Assembly: GCF_001188955.3 (NCBI RefSeq)
Contig: NZ_JPRF03000019.1
Span: 97,581 to 161,580, forward strand
Direction: 5' to 3'
Source: Kitasatospora aureofaciens
GTDB taxonomy: Bacteria; Actinomycetota; Actinomycetes; Streptomycetales; Streptomycetaceae
DNA length: 64,000 nt
Part shown: in pieces, positions 55,308-63,589 of the stretch
How positions within the stretch are numbered: position 1 is the first letter of the stretch
Layout of the letters: each line of letters starts with the position of its first letter
Notes under the pieces: model-generated
What the model was told of the DNA's origin: nothing
Databases searched by the model: none
What the model saw: the letters and a program-made list of their open reading frames with translations, nothing else
Made by a program: the position numbers and the translations under genes

Positions 55308-55517
55308 CTATTCCTCGCGGTCCGGCCTGCCCCGCCGGGCCACCGCGGCGACCGCGCCGGCCAGGCCGCCGACGCCGAGCACGATGAAGGTGACCGGGAC
55401 GACGATCCGTCCGTTCACCGAGCGGTCGTTGAGCGCGGCCACCAGGTAGACCACCGCGATCACGGTGAACAGCCCGCCCGCGATCAGCGAGAACAGGTCG
55501 AGCCGGTGCTTCCTCAC
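55308..55517 (-). CDS. Small two-helix membrane protein
   Basis: The 69-residue product has two hydrophobic segments (LFSLIAGGLFTVIAVVYLVAAL; IVVPVTFIVLGVGGLAGAVAAVA) and charged ends. Its GTG start overlaps the stop of the PspC gene upstream (GTGA), so the two are co-translated. It is the last gene of this minus-strand pair and probably part of the PspC module; no family was recognised. Confidence 0.75.
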   Translation of the reverse strand: MRKHRLDLFSLIAGGLFTVIAVVYLVAALNDRSVNGRIVVPVTFIVLGVGGLAGAVAAVARRGRPDREE

Positions 55518-56938
55518 TGCTGGACCACCTTGATGTCGCCGAGGCCGAGGCCGAGTTGGAGATCGAGCGTGCCCTTGGACGGCTGACCGCCCACGGGGTC
55601 GATCCGGTAGACGTGCCGCCCGGTGCCGTCGTTGCGGTCACCGGGGACGGTGACGTTGCCCAGGCCGACCCGGGTCACCAGGTTCACCGTGACGTTCGGC
55701 GGCACGGTGACCACCAGTTCGCCGGCGCCCAGGTCGACCTTGGTGGCGAGGGTGCTCCCGGCCGGGTCGAGCCCGGACAGGTCGAGCCGGACGTTGCCGG
55801 CGCCGAGGTTGTAGCGGTCCTTCAGCTCGGCGGCCGAGCCGACCGTCCAGGTGCGGTCGCCGATGGCGTCCTGCACGGTGTGCGGGGCGTGGCCGGTGAA
55901 GGCCAGCACCAACGTGGTCAGCAGGCCCAGCACCGCGAGCCGGCGGGCCCTGCCGAACCTGGCGGCCAGCAGCAGGGTCAGGCCGATCACCAGCAGCCCG
56001 GTGGCCAGCACGACGGTGCTCAGCTTGGTGACGTCGGTGTGGCCGACCGAGGCGGACCAGACCGCGGCGGCCGCGCCGATCGCCAGCAGGAAGCCGAAGA
56101 AGCCGAGCGGCGAGCGATCCCTCGGCTGCCGGACGGCGGCCGGCTCGCGGCGGCGCTCCGGGCGCTCCTTGCGCAGCGGGTCGCCCTCCGGGAGGTCGGT
56201 GCGCTGCCACCAGGGCTGCGCAGGGCCGCCGGGCGGCGGGACCTTGGTGCCGTACGCGGGCGTGGGACCGGCCGGGTCGGCGGCGCCGTACGGGTTGCGC
56301 TCGGGGTGGCGCGGGTCCCACAGGTAGCCGCTGGGGCCGGGGGCCGGGGAGTCGGCGGGGGCGGTCCCGGCGGCCTGGGCGGCGGCGTGCCGGGCCCGGG
56401 CGGCCTCGTCCTGCGGCCGGCCGGGGCCGTCGTCGTCGGGGAAGTGGCGGTCGTACGGGCCGCCGTGGCGGCGCCCGCGACCCCGGCCGCGGCGGCGCTC
56501 CGGGTCGTAGCGCACCGCCAGGAAGACCAGGCCGCCGAGCAGCAGCAACGGGAACATCTGGTCGCCGTCGTCCATCGAGGAGAAGAACACCCCGGTGCCG
56601 ATCACGGTCAGCAGCACCGCGCCGATCGACTGGCCGTCGACCCGGCCGGTCAGCACCCGCTGGAGCTCGGTGCGCCCCCCGCGGCCCTTGCCGTCGGCGC
56701 CGTCCTCGGTCGGGACGATCAGCCAGGCCAGGCCGTACAGGAAGAGCCCGAGCCCGCCGGAGAGGCAGAGCACCACGGTGACCACCCGGAACACCACCGG
56801 GTCGATGTCCAGGTGCCGCCCGAGGCCGCCGCAGACGCCGGCGACCACGCGGTGGTGCTCGGTCCTGGTCAGCGGGGGGCGTTCCGGTTCCGGCGGGGCG
56901 GCGGGCCCGGCTTCCTGGATGCGGGGGTCCTCGGTCAT
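55514..56938 (-). CDS. PspC/toast-rack membrane protein (EsrI/LiaF-like)
   Basis: The 474-residue product has an N-terminal PspC domain (HHRVVAGVCGGLGRHLDIDPVVFRVVTVVLCLSGGLGLFLYGLAWLIVPTED), two or more further TM segments, a long Pro/Arg-rich linker, and a C-terminal beta-rich domain (LGAGNVRLDLSGLDPAGST...VDLGAGELVVTVPPNVTVNL) that matches the LiaF/toast-rack type. ATG 56938 follows GGAAGG with a 9-base gap; the ATG 9 bases upstream abuts the site. It is divergent from a PspC-containing sensor kinase, an arrangement like EsrISR/LiaFSR envelope-stress systems. Confidence 0.85.
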   Translation of the reverse strand: MTEDPRIQEAGPAAPPEPERPPLTRTEHHRVVAGVCGGLGRHLDIDPVVFRVVTVVLCLSGGLGLFLYGLAWLIVPTEDGADGKGRGGRTELQRVLTGRVDGQSIGAVLLTVIGTGVFFSSMDDGDQMFPLLLLGGLVFLAVRYDPERRRGRGRGRRHGGPYDRHFPDDDGPGRPQDEAARARHAAAQAAGTAPADSPAPGPSGYLWDPRHPERNPYGAADPAGPTPAYGTKVPPPGGPAQPWWQRTDLPEGDPLRKERPERRREPAAVRQPRDRSPLGFFGFLLAIGAAAAVWSASVGHTDVTKLSTVVLATGLLVIGLTLLLAARFGRARRLAVLGLLTTLVLAFTGHAPHTVQDAIGDRTWTVGSAAELKDRYNLGAGNVRLDLSGLDPAGSTLATKVDLGAGELVVTVPPNVTVNLVTRVGLGNVTVPGDRNDGTGRHVYRIDPVGGQPSKGTLDLQLGLGLGDIKVVQQ

Positions 56939-57015
56939 GGGCACCATCCTTCCGGCAGGGGGCGGGCGGGCCCAACCGGGTACGGCCCTGCCCGTACCCT
57001 GACTTGTCCCTGATA

Positions 57016-57034
57016 AGGGTGGGGGACCCACCCT
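57016..57034. promoter_or_regulatory. 19-bp perfect dyad in the PspC/sensor-kinase divergent promoter
   Basis: AGGGTGGG-GGA-CCCACCCT: 8-bp arms with a 3-base centre, in the 134-base gap between the divergent starts (56938 and 57073). A likely operator for the response regulator at 58544. A TGATAAGGGT stretch just before could be a -10. Confidence 0.55.
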
Positions 57035-57072
57035 GATGCGCCCGAAGGCGCCCGCGTGGAACCATCGGTGGC

Positions 57073-58551
57073 GTGGCAGCACCCGGTACCGATCCCCGCC
57101 CCCTCGCCCCCGACGCCGCGGCGTCGGCCGGCGCCGACCCCAACGCGCCCGACGGCGGGCGCCCGCCCTACCGGCGGCTCTACCGCAGCCCGCAGGGGCG
57201 GATGCTGGGCGGCGTGGCGAACGGCCTCGCGGTGCACCTCGGACTGCCGGTCCGCTGGGTGCGGCTGGCCTTCGTGCTGCTGTTCTTCGCGCAGGGGATC
57301 GGCGCGCTGCTGTACGCGGCGTTCTGGTTCGTGGTGCCGATCGGCATCGGCGAGCCCGCCCACCGCGGCGCCACCCACTGGGTGAACGTCAACGGCGTCT
57401 ACGTCCCGACCTCGCCCTGGCTGCGGCCGGGCACACCGCTGACCAAGTCGGGCGGCGGCTGGATCGGTCGGCTGCGCGAACTGCTCCAGCACGCGCTCCA
57501 GGGCGAGCCGGTCACCGCGCCCCCCGCCGTCGAGGGCGAGGCCGGGGCCGAGGCCGGGAAGCGGCCCGCGGCCAGGGGCGCGCAGGGCGGCATCGGCCAA
57601 CTCGCCGCCCTGGTCATGGTCGTGATCGGTCTGATCGCCCTGTTGAACGTGCTCGGCTGGCAGACCGCCAAGCCGTACACCTGGCCGCTGCTGGCGATCG
57701 GCGTCGGCGTCGCGCTGGTCTGGCGGCAGGCCGACGACTCGCGCTGGCAGCGCTGGTTCGGCATGGAGGGCGAGAAGAGGCGCGGCGCCTACACCCGGGT
57801 CGGCGCCGGCGTGCTGCTCGTGGTGGGCGGCACCATCGCGCTGCTCGCGATGCAGGGCAGCGGCTCCACCCTCGGCTCGGTGATCCAGGCCTCGCTCGCC
57901 GTGCTGGCCGGGGTGCTGGTGCTGCTCGGCCCGTACGGCCTGCGGCTGTGGCAGGACCTCGGCGCCGAGCGCACCGCCCGCATCCGCGCCCAGGAGCGCG
58001 CCGAGATCGCCGCGCACATCCACGACTCGGTGCTGCACACCCTCACCCTGATCCAGCGTCGGGCCGAGGACCCCAAGGAGGTGCTGCGCCTCGCCCGCTC
58101 CCAGGAACGCGAGCTGCGGCTGTGGCTGTACCGCCCCGAGGCCGCCGCCGAGGCCGCGCCGGACACCATGGCGGAGACCCTGCGGGCGGCCGTCGCCGAG
58201 GTCGAGGACCGGCACGGCGTCCCGGTCGAGCTGGTGATCGTCGGCGACTGCCCGATGGACGAGAGGATCGCGGCACAGATGCAGGCCGCGAGGGAGGCAA
58301 CCGTCAACGCGGCCAAGTACGGTGGCGGGGGACCGGTCCAGGTCTACGCCGAGGTGGAGGGGAGGACGGTGTCGGTGTTCGTCCGCGACCACGGCCCCGG
58401 CTTCGATCCCGACACGGTGCCCGAGGACCGGATGGGCGTACGGGAGTCGATCGTCGGCCGGATGAAGCGCCACGGCGGCACCGCTCGGGTGCGGCCGGCG
58501 GCGGGCGGCGGCACGGAGGTCGAGCTGGAGATGGAGAGAACGAATGACTGA
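57073..58551 (+). CDS. PspC-domain sensor histidine kinase
   Basis: The 492-residue product starts with a PspC-like domain (YRRLYRSPQGRMLGGVANGLAVHLGLPVRWVRLAFVLLFFAQGIGALLYAAFWFVVPIG), then about four TM helices, a linker, and a NarX-type HisKA_3 domain with the phosphoacceptor His317 in AAHIHDSVLHTLTLIQRR, and an HATPase domain (about 395-490; N-box REATVNAAKYGG, G-box DHGPGFDPD). It senses the envelope state and phosphorylates the regulator encoded next. GTG 57073. The stop overlaps the regulator start by 8 bases. Confidence 0.92.
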   Translation: MAAPGTDPRPLAPDAAASAGADPNAPDGGRPPYRRLYRSPQGRMLGGVANGLAVHLGLPVRWVRLAFVLLFFAQGIGALLYAAFWFVVPIGIGEPAHRGATHWVNVNGVYVPTSPWLRPGTPLTKSGGGWIGRLRELLQHALQGEPVTAPPAVEGEAGAEAGKRPAARGAQGGIGQLAALVMVVIGLIALLNVLGWQTAKPYTWPLLAIGVGVALVWRQADDSRWQRWFGMEGEKRRGAYTRVGAGVLLVVGGTIALLAMQGSGSTLGSVIQASLAVLAGVLVLLGPYGLRLWQDLGAERTARIRAQERAEIAAHIHDSVLHTLTLIQRRAEDPKEVLRLARSQERELRLWLYRPEAAAEAAPDTMAETLRAAVAEVEDRHGVPVELVIVGDCPMDERIAAQMQAAREATVNAAKYGGGGPVQVYAEVEGRTVSVFVRDHGPGFDPDTVPEDRMGVRESIVGRMKRHGGTARVRPAAGGGTEVELEMERTND

Positions 58552-59221
58552 GGCAGCGCCGGAGCGCACGGCCAGGGTCGTCCTGGTGGACGACCACCGG
58601 ATGTTCCGGACGGGGGTCAGGGCCGAGATCGGCCGCACCGAGGTGACCGGCATCGACGTGGTGGGCGAGGCCGACGACGTGGACTCGGCGGTCCGCGTGG
58701 TCGCCGAGACCAGGCCGGACGTGGTGCTGCTCGACGTCCACCTGCCCGGCGGCGGCGGCGTCGAGGTGCTGCGCCGCTCGGCCGGCGTGATGGGCGAGCA
58801 GGGCGGGGTGAAGTTCCTGGCGCTGTCCGTCTCGGACGCCGCCGAGGACGTGATCGGCGTCATCCGCGGCGGCGCGCGCGGCTACGTCACCAAGACCATC
58901 ACCGGCACCGACCTGGTCGACGCGATCTTCCGGATCGCCGACGGCGACGCGGTCTTCTCGCCCCGGCTGGCCGGCTTCGTGCTGGACGCCTTCGCCGCGA
59001 CCGACACCCCGCCGGTGGACGAGGACCTGGACCGCCTCACCCAGCGCGAGCGCGAGGTGCTCCGGCTGATCGCCCGCGGCTACGCCTACAAGGAGATCGC
59101 CAAGCAGCTCTTCATCTCGGTGAAGACCGTCGAGAGCCACGTCTCCGCCGTGCTGCGCAAGCTCCAGCTCAGCAACCGGCACGAGCTCACCCGCTGGGCC
59201 ACCGCCCGCCGCCTGGTCTGA
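58544..59221 (+). CDS. LuxR-family response regulator
   Basis: The 225-residue product has a receiver domain (1-125: VVLVDDHRMFRTGVRAEIG, phospho-Asp at about residue 64 in VVLLDVHLPGGGG, the Lys in VTKTI) and a C-terminal LuxR helix-turn-helix (LTQREREVLRLIARGYAYKEIAKQLFISVKTVESHVSAVLRKL). It is coupled to the sensor kinase by an 8-base overlap (ATG 58544). Likely targets are the divergent PspC gene and itself through the 19-bp dyad upstream. Confidence 0.93.
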   Translation: MTEAAPERTARVVLVDDHRMFRTGVRAEIGRTEVTGIDVVGEADDVDSAVRVVAETRPDVVLLDVHLPGGGGVEVLRRSAGVMGEQGGVKFLALSVSDAAEDVIGVIRGGARGYVTKTITGTDLVDAIFRIADGDAVFSPRLAGFVLDAFAATDTPPVDEDLDRLTQREREVLRLIARGYAYKEIAKQLFISVKTVESHVSAVLRKLQLSNRHELTRWATARRLV

Positions 59222-59235
59222 TCCGGCCCTGCCTG

Positions 59236-59272
59236 GCCCGCCCGCCCCGGATCCCTCGGGGCGGGCGGGCTT
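59236..59272 (+). terminator. Terminator after the response regulator
   Basis: A perfect 14-bp G/C stem (59236-59249 with 59257-59270) with a 7-base loop, followed by TTGT, before pcrA. Confidence 0.8.
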
Positions 59273-59302
59273 GTCGGTGGGTGGCCATAGACTCGATGTG
59301 CC

Positions 59303-61927
59303 ATGAGTAGCCTCTTTGACGACCTCCCGCTCCCCGGTTTCGAGGCACCCGCCGCCGGGTCGAAGCAACCCGCCGTGCCCGCCGACGCGATCGGCGAGGA
59401 GCCCCCGCCGTACGAGGACGAGCTTCCGTACGACGCGTACGAGGAGGCGATCCCGGAGGGGCTGTTCCACACCGACCATGCCGCGGAGGCCGAGCGGGAC
59501 GCCTGGTACCGCAACGGCGCCGCCCGGACGGTGGTGGACCCGGCGCAGCTGCTGGAGGGGATGAACGACCCGCAGCGCGAGGCTGTCCTGCACGCCGGCT
59601 CGCCGCTGCTGATCGTGGCCGGCGCCGGCTCCGGCAAGACCCGGGTGCTGACCCACCGGATCGCCCACCTGTTGGGCGCCCGCGGGGTGCAGCCGGGCGA
59701 GATCCTGGCGATCACCTTCACCAACAAGGCCGCCGGCGAGATGCGCGAGCGCGTCGAGGCGCTGGTCGGCCCGCGCGCCCGGGCGATGTGGGTGTCCACC
59801 TTCCACAGCGCCTGCGTGCGGATCCTGCGCCGCGAGTCCAAGCAGCTGGGCTTCACCTCAAGCTTCTCGATCTACGACTCGGCCGACTCCCAGCGGCTGA
59901 TGTCGCTGGTCTGCCGCGACCTCGACCTGGACCCGAAGCAGTTCCCGCCGAAGTCCTTCACGGCGAAGGTCAGCAACCTCAAGAACGAGCTGATCGACGA
60001 GGAGACCTTCGCCGACCAGGCCGCCAACCCGATGGAGAAGAAGCTCGCCGAGGCGTACGCGCTCTACCAGCGGCGGCTGCGCGAGGCCAACGCGCTGGAC
60101 TTCGACGACATCATCATGACGACGGTGAACCTGCTGCAGGCCTTCCCCGACGTCGCCGAGCACTACCGGCGCCGGTTCCGGCACATCCTGGTCGACGAGT
60201 ACCAGGACACCAACCACGCCCAGTACATGCTGGTCCGGGAGCTGAGCGGCGGATCCGTCGCGGCCGCGCCCAAGCGCACCGCGGACGGGGACTTCGTGAA
60301 CCCGGCCGCCGGGCGGCTGGCCGAGGTGCCGCCGGCCGAGCTGTGCGTGGTCGGTGACGCGGACCAGTCGATCTACGCCTTCCGCGGCGCGACCATCCGC
60401 AACATCCTCCAGTTCGAGGAGGACTACCCGAACGCGACCACGATCCTGCTGGAGCAGAACTACCGCTCCACCCAGACCATCCTGAGCGCCGCCAACGCCG
60501 TCATCGAGCGCAACGCCAACCGGCGCGAGAAGAAGCTCTGGACAGCCGGCGACCACGGCGAGAAGGTCGTCGGCTACGTCGCGGACGACGAGCACGGCGA
60601 GGCCCAGTTCATCGCCGACGAGATCGACCGGCTCACCGACCAGGGCGAGGCCAAGCCCGGCGACGTCGCGATCTTCTACCGCACCAACGCCCAGTCCCGC
60701 GTGTTCGAGGAGGTGTTCATCCGGGTCGGCCTGCCGTACAAGGTGGTCGGCGGGGTGCGCTTCTACGAGCGCAAGGAGGTCCGGGACGTCCTGGCGTACC
60801 TGCGGGTGCTCTCCAACCCGGAGGACACCGTGCCGCTGCGCCGGATCCTCAACGTGCCCAAGCGCGGCATCGGCGAGCGGGCCGAGGCGATGATCGACGC
60901 GCTGGCCGCGCGGGAGCGGATCTCCTTCGCCCAGGCGCTGGTGCGGGTGGACGAGGCGTACGGGTTGGCCGCGCGCTCGGCCAACGCCGTCAAGAAGTTC
61001 AACACCCTGATGGCCGGGCTGCGCCAGGTCGTCGAGTCGGGCGCGGGCCCGGCGGCGGTGCTGGAGGCCGTCCTGGAGGAGACCGGCTACCTGGCCGAAC
61101 TCCAGGCCTCCACCGACCCGCAGGACGAGACCCGGGTGGAGAACCTCCAGGAGCTCGCCTCGGTGGCGCTGGAGTACGAGCAGGATCCGGGCGAGCGGCC
61201 GGACGCCGGGGACGACGGCGCGCCGCCGGTCGGCTCGCTGGCCGACTTCCTGGAGCGGGTCGCGCTGGTCGCCGACTCCGATCAGATCCCGGACGAGGAC
61301 GAGGAGGGGCAGGGCGTCATCACGATGATGACCCTGCACACCGCCAAGGGCCTGGAGTTCCCGGTGGTCTTCCTGACCGGCATGGAGGACGGGATCTTCC
61401 CGCACATGCGGGCGCTCAACCAGGTCAAGGAGCTGGAGGAAGAACGCCGGCTCGCGTACGTGGGGCTCACCCGGGCCCGCGAGCGGCTCTACCTGACCCG
61501 CTCGGTGCTGCGCAGCGCCTGGGGGCAGCCGGCCTACAACCCGGCCTCGCGCTTCCTGGAGGAGATCCCGGAGACGCTGGTCGAGTGGAAGCGGACGGGG
61601 GCCGCGCAGGCGCCGGTCCAGCGCGGCTTCTCCTCGGGTTCTTCCTGGGGCAAGTCCTCGCCCGGGGGCGGGAGTTCGCGTTCTTCGTCCTCGGCTGCGG
61701 CCTCGCCGAAGGCGGGCTGGGGGCAGTCGGCCCGGCGCTCCGGCAAGGTCGTGGACCGCGAGGTCGTCGCGCTCGCGGTGGGCGACCGGGTCACCCACGA
61801 CACCTTTGGGCTGGGCACGGTGACGGGCGTGACGGGCGTCGGCGACAACGCGCAGGCCGAGGTGGACTTCGGCTCCGGCGGCCGCAAGCGGCTGGTCCTG
61901 CGGTACGCGCCGGTCGAGAAGCTCTGA
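59303..61927 (+). CDS. pcrA: ATP-dependent DNA helicase PcrA/UvrD1
   Basis: It is an SF1 3'-5' helicase in nucleotide excision and mismatch-linked repair and in removing RNA polymerase and RecA. The 874-residue product has an N-terminal extension of about 85 residues, a Q motif MNDPQREAVLHAGSPLL, Walker A VAGAGSGKTRVL, motif Ia TFTNKAAGEMRERV, Walker B LVDEYQDTNHAQY, motif III VGDADQSIYAFRGA, motif IV EQNYRST and motif V TLHTAKGLEFPVVFLTGMEDG. A Ser-rich linker and a C-terminal RNA-polymerase-binding Tudor-like domain (GDRVTHDTFGLGTVT...) end it. Near-leaderless start at ATG 59303 (TAGACT 59288). Confidence 0.95.
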   Translation: MSSLFDDLPLPGFEAPAAGSKQPAVPADAIGEEPPPYEDELPYDAYEEAIPEGLFHTDHAAEAERDAWYRNGAARTVVDPAQLLEGMNDPQREAVLHAGSPLLIVAGAGSGKTRVLTHRIAHLLGARGVQPGEILAITFTNKAAGEMRERVEALVGPRARAMWVSTFHSACVRILRRESKQLGFTSSFSIYDSADSQRLMSLVCRDLDLDPKQFPPKSFTAKVSNLKNELIDEETFADQAANPMEKKLAEAYALYQRRLREANALDFDDIIMTTVNLLQAFPDVAEHYRRRFRHILVDEYQDTNHAQYMLVRELSGGSVAAAPKRTADGDFVNPAAGRLAEVPPAELCVVGDADQSIYAFRGATIRNILQFEEDYPNATTILLEQNYRSTQTILSAANAVIERNANRREKKLWTAGDHGEKVVGYVADDEHGEAQFIADEIDRLTDQGEAKPGDVAIFYRTNAQSRVFEEVFIRVGLPYKVVGGVRFYERKEVRDVLAYLRVLSNPEDTVPLRRILNVPKRGIGERAEAMIDALAARERISFAQALVRVDEAYGLAARSANAVKKFNTLMAGLRQVVESGAGPAAVLEAVLEETGYLAELQASTDPQDETRVENLQELASVALEYEQDPGERPDAGDDGAPPVGSLADFLERVALVADSDQIPDEDEEGQGVITMMTLHTAKGLEFPVVFLTGMEDGIFPHMRALNQVKELEEERRLAYVGLTRARERLYLTRSVLRSAWGQPAYNPASRFLEEIPETLVEWKRTGAAQAPVQRGFSSGSSWGKSSPGGGSSRSSSSAAASPKAGWGQSARRSGKVVDREVVALAVGDRVTHDTFGLGTVTGVTGVGDNAQAEVDFGSGGRKRLVLRYAPVEKL

Positions 61928-61960
61928 CCGGCGCAGGTAGGGGCGGGCAGGCGGCAGGCC

Positions 61961-62752
61961 CTAGCGCGGGTCCAGTCCGTTCGAGAGGAACCAGGGCAGC
62001 GGGTCGACCGGCCCGCTGCCCGGCGGCCGGATCTCGAAGTGCAGGTGCGGCCCGGTGCTGTTGCCGCTGCTGCCGACGTACGCGATGACGTCGCCCTGCT
62101 TCACCGGCCCCTTGCGGACCTTGTACGCCCGCAGGTGGCACATCCACGCCTCGGTGCCGTCCGGCATCTTCAGTATCGACATGTAGCCGTAGAACGGGTT
62201 CCACTGCGTCCGGATCGTACCGTCGGTGACGGCGTACACCTCGGAGCCGCCGTCCACCGGGAAGTCGATGCCGGTGTGCCGGTTCATCCAGTGGGTGCCG
62301 GCCGCGCCGAACAGCTCGCCGAGGCCGTGCTGGGCCACCGGCATGACCACCTTGGGCTTGGCCGGTTGGGCCGTCGGCTGGGCGGTCGGGGTGGCGGTGG
62401 GCTGCCCGTCGCCGGGCTGGGCGCCGCTCAGCGGTTGGCGGGCGTCGCCGCGGGAGGCCTGGGCGGCCTGGTCGAGGTCGGCGGCCGTCTGCTGGGCGGT
62501 CTGCTGCGCGGCCGTGCGGTCGGGGGCGTCGGCCGCCGACGCCTGCGAGGGCACCCGGTCGGCCTGCTCGTGCACCACCGTGACCCCCGCCGCCCCGGCG
62601 ACCCCGAGCGCGGCCACCGACGGGACGGCGACCCGGAACAGTGCGGCCCGGGTGGCCGCCTTGGCGGCGCCGCGGCGCTGGGCACGGGACTGCTCGCGGG
62701 CGGCGAGGCGCAGCTCCGCACGGGTCGGACGGGCGGCTGCTTCGGGAGCCAT
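61961..62752 (-). CDS. M23-family metallopeptidase (LytM domain), membrane-anchored
   Basis: The 263-residue product is a likely peptidoglycan endopeptidase. It has a basic cytoplasmic N terminus, one signal/anchor segment (about residues 40-62, FRVAVPSVAALGVAGAAGVTVV), a Gln/Ala/Pro-rich linker, and a LytM domain (about 145-258) with the zinc ligands in HTGIDFPVDGGS (HxxxD) and GPHLHFEI (HxH), and CHLRAYKVRKG where most have YAHL. The start at ATG 62752 follows GAGGAGGCAGC on the minus strand. Confidence 0.92.
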   Translation of the reverse strand: MAPEAAARPTRAELRLAAREQSRAQRRGAAKAATRAALFRVAVPSVAALGVAGAAGVTVVHEQADRVPSQASAADAPDRTAAQQTAQQTAADLDQAAQASRGDARQPLSGAQPGDGQPTATPTAQPTAQPAKPKVVMPVAQHGLGELFGAAGTHWMNRHTGIDFPVDGGSEVYAVTDGTIRTQWNPFYGYMSILKMPDGTEAWMCHLRAYKVRKGPVKQGDVIAYVGSSGNSTGPHLHFEIRPPGSGPVDPLPWFLSNGLDPR

Positions 62753-63095
62753 CGGGGGCTGCCTCCTCGGTGGGCCTCGGGCACGTCATCGTGTGAGGTG
62801 AACAGCGGTGACTGTAGCCCCAGGCCGGACACCCCGGAAAAACCGCCGGTTGTCAAGGGGGCGGACGGGCGGCGCGCCGGGTCTGTACGGAGGGTCCGCG
62901 AAGGGGTGTACCCACTGGTAGCAAGGCCTGGGGCTGTGACTTTGCCCTCCTCTTGGGAGGCGGCTCGGCCAACCGGGCCGGGTGGCGCTAATCTCCCCTC
63001 AGGTCGGTTGGTTATCGAGCGTTAACCGCGTTAACCGCACCCGTGGGCCCACGAGGTCCGGTCGGATGATGGACGACGAGGTCCAGGAGGCAGTG
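62753..63095. promoter_or_regulatory. Divergent region between the M23 gene and icmB
   Basis: No gene is seen in these 343 bases. On the minus strand a TTGACA lies at 62851-62856 and a TACAGT at 62813-62818, but they are not spaced as one promoter. On the icmB side there are a tandem repeat GTTAACCGC (63021-63029 and 63030-63038) and a 12-bp palindrome CGTGGGCCCACG (63042-63053). No c-di-AMP riboswitch signature was recognised for the M23 gene. Confidence 0.5.
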
Positions 63096-63503
63096 ATGAG
63101 TGTGTCGGGGCCGATCCGTGTGGTGGTCGCCAAGCCGGGGCTCGACGGTCACGACCGTGGCGCCAAGGTCATCGCGCGTGCCCTGCGCGACGCCGGTATG
63201 GAGGTCATCTACACCGGGCTGCACCAGACGCCCGAGCAGGTGGTCGACACCGCGATCCAGGAGGACGCGGACGGCATCGGGCTGTCGATCCTCTCGGGCG
63301 CCCACATGACGCTGTGCGCACGGGTGCTGGAGCTGCTGAAGGAGCGCGACGCGGCGGACATCAAGGTCTTCTGCGGCGGGATCATCCCGGACGAGGACAT
63401 CGCCGAGCTCAAGGCGCTGGGCGTCGCGGACATCTTCACCCCGGGCACGCCCACCCGGGACGTGGTCGCCTGGGTCGAGGCCAACCTGCGCGCGGCCGGC
63501 TGA
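63096..63503 (+). CDS. icmB: B12-binding small subunit of an acyl-CoA mutase (IcmB type)
   Basis: The 135-residue product is a stand-alone cobalamin-binding domain: [41 protein letters not shown] with the base-off His motif DxHxxG (DGHDRG), SILSGAH and CGGIIP. In Streptomyces such subunits pair with IcmA to form isobutyryl-CoA mutase; the partner gene is elsewhere. A role as the B12 part of another mutase is possible. ATG 63096 has GGAGG 5 bases upstream; GTG 63093 is less likely. Confidence 0.88.
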   Translation: MSVSGPIRVVVAKPGLDGHDRGAKVIARALRDAGMEVIYTGLHQTPEQVVDTAIQEDADGIGLSILSGAHMTLCARVLELLKERDAADIKVFCGGIIPDEDIAELKALGVADIFTPGTPTRDVVAWVEANLRAAG

Positions 63504-63516
63504 CCGTCGGGAGTTA

Positions 63517-63553
63517 CCGAGCGGGCCGGTCCGTCGCGGACCGGCCCGCTCGG
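63517..63553 (+). terminator. 17-bp terminator between icmB and the next gene
   Basis: A perfect 17-bp stem (63517-63533 with 63537-63553) with a TCG loop lies between two convergent genes. It could work in both directions. Confidence 0.85.
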
Positions 63554-63589
63554 CCGTTCTCAGCCGCTCTCTTCTCGGCCGCTCTGTTC

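Noticed and set aside
62753..63095. c-di-AMP (ydaO-type) riboswitch before the M23 peptidase gene
   Set aside because: Such riboswitches occur before streptomycete wall-hydrolase genes, but I cannot find the conserved core in the minus-strand leader.
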